Of a stretch of DNA of 64,000 nucleotides, positions 51,732 to 60,259 are shown piece by piece; positions within the stretch are counted from its first letter, which is position 1; every line of letters starts with the position of its first letter. Made by a program: the position numbers and the translations under genes. This DNA is from Dehalobacterium sp040766325. Lineage in GTDB: Bacteria > Bacillota > Dehalobacteriia > Dehalobacteriales > Dehalobacteriaceae. The stretch lies in contig JAXGQR010000006.1 in assembly GCA_040766325.1 (NCBI GenBank), positions 62,001 through 126,000 on the forward strand. Reading direction: 5' to 3'. The notes below the pieces were generated by a model that was given only the letters and a program-made list of their open reading frames with translations, did not search any database and had not been told where the DNA came from.

Positions 51732-52132
51732 TTTTTCGCTTCTTCCTGGCTATCATCTATTTATATGCCGGTGGCAGCAAGATTTTTTACCCCATGTTCT
51801 TTCAAAGAACGATTTTAGCGTACTATCCGATCCCGGAATGGGTTGCATTTTTGATTGCCATTTTCTTACCCTGGCTGGAAATATTAGCAGCCTTAGCTTT
51901 GTTGCTGAATTTTCAAACAAAATATGCCGCCGGTTTTCTTTTTGGTCTCTCCTTGCTATTTTTCAGCCAGATGGTACTCAATTTTAACCATCTTTTACCT
52001 TATGGTTGTGGTTGTTTTGGCTTTGGTGACCCTGAAAGAATCACTCTTTATCATGTGGGGCGGGATTTATTAATTACCGTGTTGGCGGCCATTGTCTGGC
52101 GCAAATCCCGGATTAAGCATAACTTCTCCTGA
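51728..52132 (+). CDS. MauE/DoxX-like membrane protein
   Basis: Four-helix membrane protein of 134 aa of the MauE/DoxX type. A conserved cysteine pair sits in LPYGCGCFGFGDPERITL between helices 3 and 4, as expected of MauE-like proteins that pass reducing power across the membrane. It overlaps the thioredoxin-like gene by 4 bp and ends in a strong terminator, so the pair closes the transcription unit. Substrate unknown. Confidence 0.82.
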   Translation: MIFRFFLAIIYLYAGGSKIFYPMFFQRTILAYYPIPEWVAFLIAIFLPWLEILAALALLLNFQTKYAAGFLFGLSLLFFSQMVLNFNHLLPYGCGCFGFGDPERITLYHVGRDLLITVLAAIVWRKSRIKHNFS

Positions 52133-52154
52133 TGGCGGGAACCATGTTTCTTTG

Positions 52155-52186
52155 AACCTTCTGTTTATTAAACAGAAGGTTTTTTA
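52155..52186 (+). terminator. Intrinsic terminator after the thioredoxin/MauE pair
   Basis: Perfect 12-bp stem AACCTTCTGTTT/AAACAGAAGGTT, ATT loop, T run. Confidence 0.88.
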
Positions 52187-52314
52187 TATTTAAAAAGGAT
52201 TTTGCTGCTTTGTGTCGAAATAAAATACGTGATTGTCATATAAACAAAAATTAAGACAAATAATGGGACAACCCTATTTATAACAAAAAACGGTATATCA
52301 GGGGTGAAAATTCA

Positions 52315-53022
52315 TTGATTATTCAAATGGCAGGAGTGAGCAAAACATACAATAATAATGTTCCTGCCCTGACAAATATTGATCTTAATATCGACAAGGG
52401 AGAATTTGTCTTTATCATCGGACCCAGCGGTGCCGGTAAATCAACTTTGATGCGTTTGTTATTCAGAGAGGAATTGCCTTCCTCAGGACAAATTTACATT
52501 GGTGGGCGGAGTATCCTGCGTTTGAATCGCAAAGAAATTGCCCGCTTAAGAAGAAGCATTGGCGTTGTTTTTCAGGATTTTAGATTGTTACCTAATTTAA
52601 GTGTCTACGATAACGTTGCTTTTGCCTTAAGGGTCACGGAATGTTCTAAGGACAGGATTTGTCAACGGGTTCCTGAGGTACTTGAATTAGTCGGTTTAAG
52701 CCATAAAACAGATGCCCTGCCTACAGAATTGTCCGGCGGGGAACAACAAAGAGTTGCTGTGGCACGAGCGATTGTTAATAAACCGGTAGTGCTCATTGCC
52801 GATGAGCCCACAGGGAATCTTGATCCGGAAACCTCCTGGGGATTAATGGAGTTATTTGAAAAAATCAGTCAAACGGGGACAACTATTCTGGTAGCTACCC
52901 ACGCAAAAGAAATTGTAAACAAAATGAAAAAGAGGGTGCTTGTTTTAGAACGCGGCATCTTGATTCGTGACGACATGGAGGGTGGTTATCATGAAACTAA
53001 GAACGATAGGCTACTTCTTTAA
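52315..53022 (+). CDS. ftsE: Cell division ATP-binding protein FtsE
   Basis: ABC ATPase of 235 aa that with FtsX controls peptidoglycan hydrolases at division or in sporulation. Walker A is GPSGAGKSTLMRLLF, FtsE-type VVFQDFRLLPNLSVYDNVAF, signature LSGGEQQRVAVARAI and Walker B LIADEPTGNLDPE. TTG 52315 lies 7 bp behind GGGGTGA, and the protein then begins MIIQMAGVSKTY, matching the family. It overlaps ftsX by 32 bp. Confidence 0.96.
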   Translation: MIIQMAGVSKTYNNNVPALTNIDLNIDKGEFVFIIGPSGAGKSTLMRLLFREELPSSGQIYIGGRSILRLNRKEIARLRRSIGVVFQDFRLLPNLSVYDNVAFALRVTECSKDRICQRVPEVLELVGLSHKTDALPTELSGGEQQRVAVARAIVNKPVVLIADEPTGNLDPETSWGLMELFEKISQTGTTILVATHAKEIVNKMKKRVLVLERGILIRDDMEGGYHETKNDRLLL

Positions 53023-53875
53023 AGAAGCGATGCTATCTTTAAAAAGAAATGGCTGGATGAGTGTTGCCTCTATTGCAACCGTGGCCATTTCCTTGTTTGT
53101 GTGCGGAGTGTTTTTACTCTTAGTATTAAATATTAATAACATGGCTTATCATATTGAATCAAGTATTGAAATTTCGGCTTTTTTTCAAGATGATGCCACC
53201 GAGGAAGAAATCTCGGAGATTAAAAAGCAAATTGAATCCTATCCTGGGGTAAGCGAGGTCACCTTAATTAGCAGTGAGGAGGCTTTAAACGCCCTGAAAA
53301 AGGAGTTTGGCGAGCGCCGAGAATTATTAGATCATTTAGAATATAACCCTTTACCTAATTACTTAGTCGTTAAAACTAAGACTGCAGAAGATGTGGTTCC
53401 GGTGGCTCAGTCTTTGGAAAATACCGACTATTTTCAAAAAGTGCGTTACGGTCAGGGTTTTGTGGAAAAACTTGTCTCCTTAATTAATTGGATACGCCTT
53501 TTAGGAGGAGGTGTTATCTTGCTCCTAGGACTGGCCGCCGTGGTTTTGGTGGCGATTACCATCCGCTTAACTGTTTATGCCCGTAGAAAAGAAATTACGA
53601 TTATGAAGTATGTAGGAGCCACAGACTGGTTTATCCGTTGGCCATTCTTTTTAGAAGGAGTTTTCCTGGGATTAATCGGATCTTTGATCGCCGTTACACT
53701 ATTATATTGGGTTTACTCCTCGCTGCTTGATAACATTAGTGTTACATTGGCCTTTATTAAGTTAATCAGTGCACCTGATTTATTATTGAAAATTAGCTTA
53801 GGGATGATCCTGGTCGGGGTTTCCCTAGGTGCCATAGGAAGTGTCATCTCTTTACGCAAATTCTTAAAAGTTTAA
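52991..53875 (+). CDS. ftsX: Cell division permease-like protein FtsX
   Basis: Membrane protein of 294 aa with the FtsX layout: an N-terminal helix (VASIATVAISLFVCGVFLLL), an extracellular loop of about 120 residues (IEISAFFQDDATEEEISEIK, GQGFVEKLVSLINWIRLLGG), then three helices. ITIRLTVYARRKEITIMKYV and GATDWFIRWPFFLEG are family motifs. It relays the ATP-driven signal of FtsE to an outside coiled-coil peptidase, here the next gene. ATG 52991 follows GGAGGGTGG. Confidence 0.96.
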   Translation: MKLRTIGYFFKEAMLSLKRNGWMSVASIATVAISLFVCGVFLLLVLNINNMAYHIESSIEISAFFQDDATEEEISEIKKQIESYPGVSEVTLISSEEALNALKKEFGERRELLDHLEYNPLPNYLVVKTKTAEDVVPVAQSLENTDYFQKVRYGQGFVEKLVSLINWIRLLGGGVILLLGLAAVVLVAITIRLTVYARRKEITIMKYVGATDWFIRWPFFLEGVFLGLIGSLIAVTLLYWVYSSLLDNISVTLAFIKLISAPDLLLKISLGMILVGVSLGAIGSVISLRKFLKV

Positions 53876-53892
53876 TATAAGGGGGTAAAAAT

Positions 53893-55047
53893 GTGCTTTG
53901 GTTGCGGGGTCGCAGGATTGTTGCAGGTATCGTGGTAACGGGTTTTATCCTGACAACAGGTTTATTGCCTGCTTATGGAGATCAATTGACGAGTTTTAAG
54001 AAGAAACAGCAGAACTTGAAGCAGCAAATCTCAGAGCAAAAGGAAACCCTAAAGGAAAAGGAAAGTCAAAGAAAAAATTATGTCGGTCAACTGAATCAAT
54101 TGGAAGATGAAATGGACCTTATTCAGTCTGAATTAAATACTCTGACCGAGCAACTAAAAGATGCGGAGAAAAAGGTGGCCCAATCTACCGAAGAATTAAG
54201 AAAATCGGAAGAGGAATTGGCCGAACGCATGGATCTTTTTAGTCAGCTGGTGAAAGAGGTTTATTTGAATGGTCAGGTATCCTATTTGGAAGTGGCCTTT
54301 GATGCGACCAGTTTCAGTGATTTATTAACGCGGTTCGATTTGATGGAGAAACTGGTGGAGCAGGATGTGGAAATCTTAAATCGGGTGGAGGCCCAGATCA
54401 AAGAGGTCGAGGCCAAGAAAGCCCAATTGGAAAAGGAAAGAAATGAAATTGTTCGCATTCAACGATCTACAAAAAGAAAAGAGCAGGATCTGGCCTCACG
54501 ACAGCAGGAAAAAAGACAATGGATTGCTCGGATTGAAGAAGATAAAAAGCAGATAGAAAAAGCCCTCAATGAGATGGAGCGTAATTCTAACCAATTGGCC
54601 GCTCAGATTAATAAAATTCAGCAGGAGCGGATGGCAAAATCTGGATCTAAGTTTAACGGGGTATTTTCCTGGCCCACCCCTGGGTATACCAGGATTACCT
54701 CGGACTATGGTTATCGGATTCACCCTGTATTAAAAACAAAAAGGATGCATACAGGGATTGATATTGGCGCACCCTCCGGTACCAGTATTAAGGCGGTAGC
54801 TAAGGGCACCGTTATTTATGCCGGCTGGTTGGGGGCCTATGGCAACGCCGTGGTGATTGATCATGGAGGGGGGATCTCTTCTATGTATGCCCATCAATCC
54901 CGCATCTCGGTTTCCGTAGATGAGGATGTGAAAAAAGGTGATACAGTAGGCAAGGTAGGAAGCACCGGATGGAGCACCGGACCTCATTTACACTTTGAGG
55001 TACGCAAAAATGGTAATCCTATTAATCCTTGGAACTACCTAAAATAG
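53893..55047 (+). CDS. Murein hydrolase activator, EnvC/PcsB-like coiled-coil M23 peptidase
   Basis: Exported protein of 384 aa: a signal peptide, about 200 residues of Glu/Lys/Gln-rich coiled coil and a C-terminal LytM/M23 domain. All M23 motifs are intact: HTGIDIGAP, MYAHQSRISV and HLHFEVRKNG, so it may cut peptidoglycan itself. It begins 18 bp after ftsX at GTG 53893 (AAGGGGGT site). The coil matches the FtsX-binding arm of PcsB and EnvC, so FtsEX control is the natural inference. Contrast with the M23 domain at 126, which lacks the middle His. Confidence 0.93.
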   Translation: MLWLRGRRIVAGIVVTGFILTTGLLPAYGDQLTSFKKKQQNLKQQISEQKETLKEKESQRKNYVGQLNQLEDEMDLIQSELNTLTEQLKDAEKKVAQSTEELRKSEEELAERMDLFSQLVKEVYLNGQVSYLEVAFDATSFSDLLTRFDLMEKLVEQDVEILNRVEAQIKEVEAKKAQLEKERNEIVRIQRSTKRKEQDLASRQQEKRQWIARIEEDKKQIEKALNEMERNSNQLAAQINKIQQERMAKSGSKFNGVFSWPTPGYTRITSDYGYRIHPVLKTKRMHTGIDIGAPSGTSIKAVAKGTVIYAGWLGAYGNAVVIDHGGGISSMYAHQSRISVSVDEDVKKGDTVGKVGSTGWSTGPHLHFEVRKNGNPINPWNYLK

Positions 55048-55073
55048 AATTAATGTTACCCTTAATGTAGACC

Positions 55074-55104
55074 CAAAAGGCACTACCAAAGTGCCTTTTG
55101 TTGC
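55074..55104 (+). terminator. Intrinsic terminator after the EnvC-like gene
   Basis: 11-bp stem CAAAAGGCACT/AGTGCCTTTTG with ACCAA loop; the T run is in the stem's 3' arm. Confidence 0.72.
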
Positions 55105-55245
55105 GTTATAATCAGATAAAGGTATGATGATTAAGATTGTTAATTTTTTCATTAATAATTAAGCCCCCTAGTTCATATCATGATCTTAGATATTCTATAA
55201 GGTTAATCCTTGGGAAGGTTGAACCGATTTGAGGAGGATGTATTA

Positions 55246-56421
55246 GTGTCTAAAAAACGAGGATTTATAGCTGGCCTGGCAACAGGATGTGCCCTGACTG
55301 CCGGCCTTTTACTACTATTGGTGACGATGAATTTCTGGCACTTAGGAAACGGTGTTAAGACCGTATCCTTACTTAAGACAAGGGCTTTAGAGCCTGTAGC
55401 TGCCGTTGAATTGGTGGATGGTGCCATGAAAGGCATGGTGGAATCCCTGGATGATCCTTATTCTGTCTACTTAGCACCGGAGGAGTATGAATCTCTTCAA
55501 ACCAGTATGAAAGGGACTTACGGCGGTTTAGGCATTTATGTGGGCATTTCCCCAGAGACCAAAAAAATAACGGTTATGGCACCCATCAAAGGCACTCCGG
55601 CGGCCGAAGCAGGGATTAAACCCGGAGATGAAATCTGGGAAATTAACGGGCAAGATGCCACGGAAATGGACATCAATACTGCAGTTGCTTTGATGAAGGG
55701 AGAAGCGGGAACACAGGTAACCCTTGGCATCAAAGGACCTAAGGAGGAGACCCTGAGCCAGGTTTTCCTTACGCGGGAGATCATTGAGATACCTTCCGTG
55801 GAAGGAATGATGCTGGAGGAGTATCCTGGGCTGGCTTATGTCAGTATTTCCATGTTCAATGATATGACGGGAAACGAACTCCGGGAAACCATTGAAACCT
55901 TAAGGTCGGAAAACGATTGCCGGGGATTGATCCTGGATTTACGCAATAACCCGGGAGGGTCTCTAAATGCGGCTGTAGAAGCGGGAAGTCTTTTTGTGCC
56001 TGAGGGTGAGCCGGTGGTTTGGCTGGTAGATAAATCCCGTACAGAGGAATTTATTTCACAAGGTCCCCTGCTGGATTTGCCTTTGGTCGTGCTCATCAAT
56101 AATGGGAGTGCCAGCGCGGCGGAAATTTTAGCCGGTGCCGTTAAAGATGTTCAGGCGGGTACTTTGGTAGGAGAGACCAGCTTTGGGAAGGGGATCGTGC
56201 AAAGTGTTTTTGAAATCGGCGATGGGGCAGCCATAAAATTGACTACTGCCCAATATTTGACTCCCCATAAGAATGACATTCATCAAAAGGGCATTGAGCC
56301 GGACGTGGAGTCATTTCTTCCGGACGGTACAGATCCTGCCGTAATTTACAATGTGGATCCTGAAGCCGACGCCCAATTAAAGAAAGGAATTGAGGTTTTA
56401 CAAGCCCAAATTAATCAATAA
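55246..56421 (+). CDS. ctpA: Carboxy-terminal processing protease (S41 family)
   Basis: Exported serine protease of 391 aa with an N-terminal membrane segment (about 8-25). It has an S41 N-terminal helical part (MVESLDDPYSVYLAPEEYES), a PDZ domain (about 85-165) and the S41 core with the Ser in VLINNGSASAAEILAGAVKD and the Lys in VGETSFGKGIVQSVF. Ctp proteases of Firmicutes trim envelope or sporulation proteins; CtpB cuts SpoIVFA. Next to ftsEX and envC, as in many Firmicutes. GTG 55246 is set by GAGGAGG 8 bp upstream; an earlier in-frame start at 55210 would include that site. Confidence 0.93.
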   Translation: MSKKRGFIAGLATGCALTAGLLLLLVTMNFWHLGNGVKTVSLLKTRALEPVAAVELVDGAMKGMVESLDDPYSVYLAPEEYESLQTSMKGTYGGLGIYVGISPETKKITVMAPIKGTPAAEAGIKPGDEIWEINGQDATEMDINTAVALMKGEAGTQVTLGIKGPKEETLSQVFLTREIIEIPSVEGMMLEEYPGLAYVSISMFNDMTGNELRETIETLRSENDCRGLILDLRNNPGGSLNAAVEAGSLFVPEGEPVVWLVDKSRTEEFISQGPLLDLPLVVLINNGSASAAEILAGAVKDVQAGTLVGETSFGKGIVQSVFEIGDGAAIKLTTAQYLTPHKNDIHQKGIEPDVESFLPDGTDPAVIYNVDPEADAQLKKGIEVLQAQINQ

Positions 56422-56472
56422 GGGGAAGTACTTCTTGTATTTATCTGAATGATGGGATAGAATAAATTATCT

Positions 56473-56503
56473 AAAAAGACCACGGGAAATCCCGTGGTCT
56501 TCA
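56473..56503 (+). terminator. Hairpin terminator after ctpA
   Basis: Perfect 11-bp stem AAGACCACGGG/CCCGTGGTCTT with a 4-nt loop but little T tail; may be Rho-independent only weakly. Confidence 0.6.
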
Positions 56504-56558
56504 GCGAATATGGACAGGCACTCGTGTACTTATTAGATGGATAAGGAAGGAGACTTTT

Positions 56559-57761
56559 ATGTATTGGGCGGATCAAAAAACCAGATCCCTGCGTTCCATC
56601 GGGATCTTAATATTGTTGCTCTCTATCGGGGAAGGGATGGTCGCCCCGGCCATTCCCCTGGTGGGCAAAGAGTTAGGAGCCTCTTATAGCTTAATCGGTT
56701 TTTTCATGACCGGCTATTCTGTGGCTTATGGCATCATGACGATCCTTTCCGGGCGCTTGTCCGATCTCTGGGGCAGAAAAAAGATCCTCTTATTTAGTGT
56801 CCTCCTCTGCTTTGGTGCTTCCTTAGGATACTCCTTTGCCCAAACTCCTCATTTTTTCTTAGTCTTCCGCACCTTGGAAGGAATGAGCAGAGGGATTTTG
56901 TGGGTTGTGTTGGAGGCGATCTTAGCGGATAACACCACGCCTTTAAACAGAGGGCGGGAATCAGGACGGTTTACTTTCTGCTATGGGATGGGAGCGATGT
57001 CCGGTTCTCTGATCGGTGGTTTGATTATGGAACATTTCCCTTTGACGGCCGTTTTTCCTGCTTACCCGGTACTTTCTGTCCTGGCTTTGGTTATTGGATT
57101 ATGGGGTATCACTGAAGTAACTCCTATAGGGGAAGGGTCTCATGGAGAAGTAGCCTCCGGAGCACGAGCATTTTGGCAGGAATTTAAAATTATTTGGCCC
57201 TTCTGTTATCTCTTTTTTGCTTATGCCGGTTTTCTCTATACCATTTCGGGTATGTTATCCATGGTAGCAGGATATTTCCAGGTCTCATATTTAGGCATTG
57301 GTTTAATTTTTGCTCTATTTTGGGGTTGTCGAACTATCTCCTTCGCTCTTTCCGGAAGATTATCCCATAGTGTAGGGAGAAAGCCCTTGTTTATGGGGGC
57401 TTGTACCATGCTTTCCATCGCCGCCCTTTTATTTATAACAGGAGGAAGCTTTGGTACCCTTGCCTTGGCTGCTGTTTCCGGAGGCATTGGTACAGGATTT
57501 ATGTTTCCGATGTTAATTGCCAGTGTCGCAGACAGCGCTTCTCCCGGATACAGCGGCTTTGATTTAGGACTATTGGAGTTCGTCGGTTCTTTGGGCATGA
57601 TTTCCCAGACCGGGCTTTCCGGTCTCTTAGGGGAGCATGGAGGGGTGGAAATGACTTATTCCTTTACCCTGGTCGTTTCTTTAATTGCCTTTGTGGTGGC
57701 AGTTTTGTTTATTAAAAAAGATGTCGTTCGATCTAAAGAAAATTCCTATGACCTAACTTAA
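56559..57761 (+). CDS. MFS transporter
   Basis: Major facilitator of 400 aa with 12 predicted helices. Loop 2-3 motif A reads GRLSDLWGRKKILLFS, a clear MFS mark, and it is repeated in the second half as GRLSHSVGRKPLFMG. Helix 1 has GEGMVAPAIPLVGKELGASY. Drug/H+ antiporter-type exporters look like this, but substrate is not shown. GGAAGGAGA precedes ATG 56559. It is convergent with the DUF362 gene, the two stops being 7 bp apart. Confidence 0.92.
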   Translation: MYWADQKTRSLRSIGILILLLSIGEGMVAPAIPLVGKELGASYSLIGFFMTGYSVAYGIMTILSGRLSDLWGRKKILLFSVLLCFGASLGYSFAQTPHFFLVFRTLEGMSRGILWVVLEAILADNTTPLNRGRESGRFTFCYGMGAMSGSLIGGLIMEHFPLTAVFPAYPVLSVLALVIGLWGITEVTPIGEGSHGEVASGARAFWQEFKIIWPFCYLFFAYAGFLYTISGMLSMVAGYFQVSYLGIGLIFALFWGCRTISFALSGRLSHSVGRKPLFMGACTMLSIAALLFITGGSFGTLALAAVSGGIGTGFMFPMLIASVADSASPGYSGFDLGLLEFVGSLGMISQTGLSGLLGEHGGVEMTYSFTLVVSLIAFVVAVLFIKKDVVRSKENSYDLT

Positions 57762-57768
57762 TCTGAGC

Positions 57769-58851
57769 TTATTTTATTTCTTCGATGAAATAATCTTGTG
57801 TACCAAGACCCCTTTTTTCCAATTCGTCTAGTTGGATAAAGGGGTTTTTGCCATGCAGACGTTGGAAAAGATGACCAGTGGTGCCCAATTTGAGACCTTG
57901 AGGAATACCGGCGGGGATCAGATCCTCGGTTTTTATGGCATCAAGGCTGGCTTTTTCAATGGCGACAATATCCTGAGATGCCATGATACCAATATCCGGG
58001 ATCATTGAAGGGGTGGTAAAACCCCAACAGTCGCACAAGGCGGTGATGTTGGTCAAAAAATTAATGTAGAAAACATGGCCCGGTGCAAAGGTTTTCAAGA
58101 CGACTTCTGTACAGATGGCCATGCCGGTTTGAAAATCTCCATATTGTTCATTTTCTACGGTGATAGCATTGGTGGGGCATATCTTTACACAATGCTGGCA
58201 AAAGGTGCAATCATGAAAATTAATCCGATATTTGTTCTCTTTAGTAAATTTATTGGCGTGATAATTGCAACTTTGTACACAAGCTTCGCAATGGGTGCAA
58301 AGATCCTCCTGCCAGCTTAAGCCGCCGGATAAATGGTGGATCTGTTGCCGGGTGCGATCCGTAACACAGCCCATAGCAATGTTTTTGCAGGCTCCCCCAT
58401 ACCCACAGGCCCCGTGTCCTTTCACGTGGGATAGATCAATCATTACCTCTGCATCCTGGATGTGACCGGCGACATCAATATCCTTTAAGGTTTTAAAATC
58501 AACCTTGTGTTCATAAAAGTATTGATCCATGATGCCGCAAGCAGGGGTGATGGGCGCACCTAAATATTCCTCTGTATAACCTCGATCCTGTCCTCCGGAT
58601 ACAATTTGATCGGTAATAAAAACTTTAGCCCCATACTCTTTTAGACAATCTATGAGGGTTTTAACAAATATGGGATGAATCGTAGAATAACCGATCTTTC
58701 TGCCCAGATGCATTTTGATCACGGTCCATTTGTCTTTAACCACTTCTTGCAACTCCATTTTAGCGATGAGCCGGTGAAATTTGGCCGGTAGGGTGTCCTC
58801 CAGCTCATATTTATCAAATTTTACTGATGAAAAGAGAATTTTCGCGCTCAT
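57769..58851 (-). CDS. DUF362 protein with two [4Fe-4S] ferredoxin clusters
   Basis: Protein of 360 aa. The DUF362 region fills most of the chain; residues about 183-230 carry two ferredoxin-type motifs, CTHCEACVQSC and CTFCQHCVKICP, each able to hold a 4Fe-4S cluster. A conserved DLSHVKGHGACGYGGACKNI block precedes them. No signal peptide, so likely cytosolic. Function is unknown beyond electron transfer being likely. ATG 58851 is preceded by AGGAGGAAATATTT on its strand; in-frame ATG 58869 lies upstream of that site. Confidence 0.9.
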   Translation of the reverse strand: MSAKILFSSVKFDKYELEDTLPAKFHRLIAKMELQEVVKDKWTVIKMHLGRKIGYSTIHPIFVKTLIDCLKEYGAKVFITDQIVSGGQDRGYTEEYLGAPITPACGIMDQYFYEHKVDFKTLKDIDVAGHIQDAEVMIDLSHVKGHGACGYGGACKNIAMGCVTDRTRQQIHHLSGGLSWQEDLCTHCEACVQSCNYHANKFTKENKYRINFHDCTFCQHCVKICPTNAITVENEQYGDFQTGMAICTEVVLKTFAPGHVFYINFLTNITALCDCWGFTTPSMIPDIGIMASQDIVAIEKASLDAIKTEDLIPAGIPQGLKLGTTGHLFQRLHGKNPFIQLDELEKRGLGTQDYFIEEIK

Positions 58852-58935
58852 AAATATTTCCTCCTGCATATTTAAAATAAACTCTGCCTAATAATAAGAA
58901 GTGAAAAATGAAGAAAGATGAGTCATTTTCTTAAT

Positions 58936-58965
58936 ATTATACCATCAAATGTGAAAAGCTTACAA
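58936..58965 (-). promoter_or_regulatory. Candidate promoter of the DUF362 gene
   Basis: On the minus strand TTGTAA (58960-58965) and TATAAT (58936-58941), 18-bp spacer. Confidence 0.5.
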
Positions 58966-59014
58966 AATGAGTTTACAAAGAAGTTTTCCTTTGTCATCTT
59001 GGTCAAGCACTCGA

Positions 59015-59043
59015 TTTACTAATGGTTCATACCATAATATAGA
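59015..59043 (+). promoter_or_regulatory. Candidate promoter of the tandem ATPase gene
   Basis: TTTACT (59015-59020) and TATAGA (59038-59043) with a 17-bp spacer; divergent from the DUF362 promoter. Confidence 0.45.
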
Positions 59044-59089
59044 CTTGTAAATGTTAAGGGCACCTACAGGAAAGAGAGGAGACAGTTTT

Positions 59090-60181
59090 ATGAAAAAAGG
59101 GAAAATTAAATATGTTTTTCCCGGGGGCAACACCCCACGGGGTTTTTATTCTTTTTATCATGATGGTCTTAAGAATATGGAGAGAATCTTTATTCTAAAA
59201 GGAGGACCGGGCACGGGGAAATCTACTCTCATCCGGAAAGTAGGCTTGGAGATGGTGGAACGAGGGTTTGCGGTGGAGTTTTGGCAATGCTCTTCCGATA
59301 ATGACTCTTTAGATGGGGTCATCATTCCGGATTTTAAAATTGCTATTATCGACGGCACCTCTCCTCATATGGTAGATCCCAAATATCCGGGAGTGGTGGA
59401 GCAATTAGTAAATTTAGGCGATCATTGGGATGAAAAATATTTAAAATCCCATAAAAATGTCATAAAAAAATTAGTTGATGAGATCAGCGCCAGCTTCCAA
59501 GACGCCTATAGGCAGTTAAACCAGGCACAAAAGGTTTATAAAGCATGGAAAGACATTAATAAGGCGGCCATGGATTTTAATAAAGTTAATCAAAAAACGG
59601 AACTGTTAATGCAGGAAATATTCAGCGTTCACGCACCCTTTGTGCGCCATATGTTCGCATCTGCCATTACCCCCAGGGGTTTGGTTAACTTTATCAACAG
59701 TATTACGGAAGATTGCAAAAAACGTTATATTCTAAAAGGCTTACCGGGGACGGGAAAATCCACCTTGATTAGAAAAATTGCCGAAGGGGCCGTGGAAAGA
59801 GGCTATCAGGCGGATTTTTATCATTGCGCTCTCGACCCGGACACTTTGGACATGGTAGTAATTCCTCAGTTGGGCATTGCTGTATTCGACGGTAGCAATC
59901 CCCACCTGGTGGAACCTGAACGAGCCGGTGATACGGTGATTAATATGATGGATGCTTTGGATTTGGAGGAGGTGGGGCAACAAAAGGAAAAGACTGAGCA
60001 GCTAGATGGTGAATTTAAACAGTATCTGCATGAGGCCATCGGTAAACTTGCCCAGGCCAAAAAGCTTCATGATCAATTGGAGGGTTTTTATATTAAGGCC
60101 ATGGATTTTGAAGCTGTAGAGCATACGGGGACACAAATATTTAATAAAATCTTAAGTCAGATGGCAAAAAAGGAGGTGTAG
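59090..60181 (+). CDS. Tandem P-loop ATPase/nucleotide kinase-like protein
   Basis: Cytosolic protein of 363 aa with two copies of one NTPase unit. Walker A motifs are LKGGPGTGKSTLIRKVGLEM (about residue 37-56) and LKGLPGTGKSTLIRKIAEGA (about 217-236). Each is followed by the same pattern: FWQCSSDNDSLDGVIIPDFK versus FYHCALDPDTLDMVVIPQLG, then IDGTSPHMVDPKYPG versus FDGSNPHLVEPERAG. So the gene arose by internal duplication. The family is seen in spore formers but its role is unsettled. ATG 59090 follows GAGAGGAGA. A 93-bp piece of its 3' end is repeated at the right edge of the window. Confidence 0.88.
   Translation: MKKGKIKYVFPGGNTPRGFYSFYHDGLKNMERIFILKGGPGTGKSTLIRKVGLEMVERGFAVEFWQCSSDNDSLDGVIIPDFKIAIIDGTSPHMVDPKYPGVVEQLVNLGDHWDEKYLKSHKNVIKKLVDEISASFQDAYRQLNQAQKVYKAWKDINKAAMDFNKVNQKTELLMQEIFSVHAPFVRHMFASAITPRGLVNFINSITEDCKKRYILKGLPGTGKSTLIRKIAEGAVERGYQADFYHCALDPDTLDMVVIPQLGIAVFDGSNPHLVEPERAGDTVINMMDALDLEEVGQQKEKTEQLDGEFKQYLHEAIGKLAQAKKLHDQLEGFYIKAMDFEAVEHTGTQIFNKILSQMAKKEV
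60006..60098 (+). repeat. Left copy of a 93-bp direct repeat (within the ATPase gene)
   Basis: Identical to 63908-64000 except C60029 versus A63931; the offset is 3902 bp. The copy may continue past the window. Confidence 0.95.
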
Positions 60182-60217
60182 ATTCGTTCTATCCTTCTTT
60201 TTCTTCTATTCGCGCGT

Positions 60218-60242
60218 GGCGTGGGGACGTTTCGCTTGCCAC
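60218..60242 (-). repeat. REP-like inverted repeat, left
   Basis: Read on the minus strand this is GTGGCAAGCGAAACGTCCCC plus ACGCC; 21 of 25 bases match the plus-strand copy at 63866-63890. It lies just downstream of the RAYT-2 gene. Confidence 0.7.
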
Positions 60243-60259
60243 TATCAACTTGGTATTTG

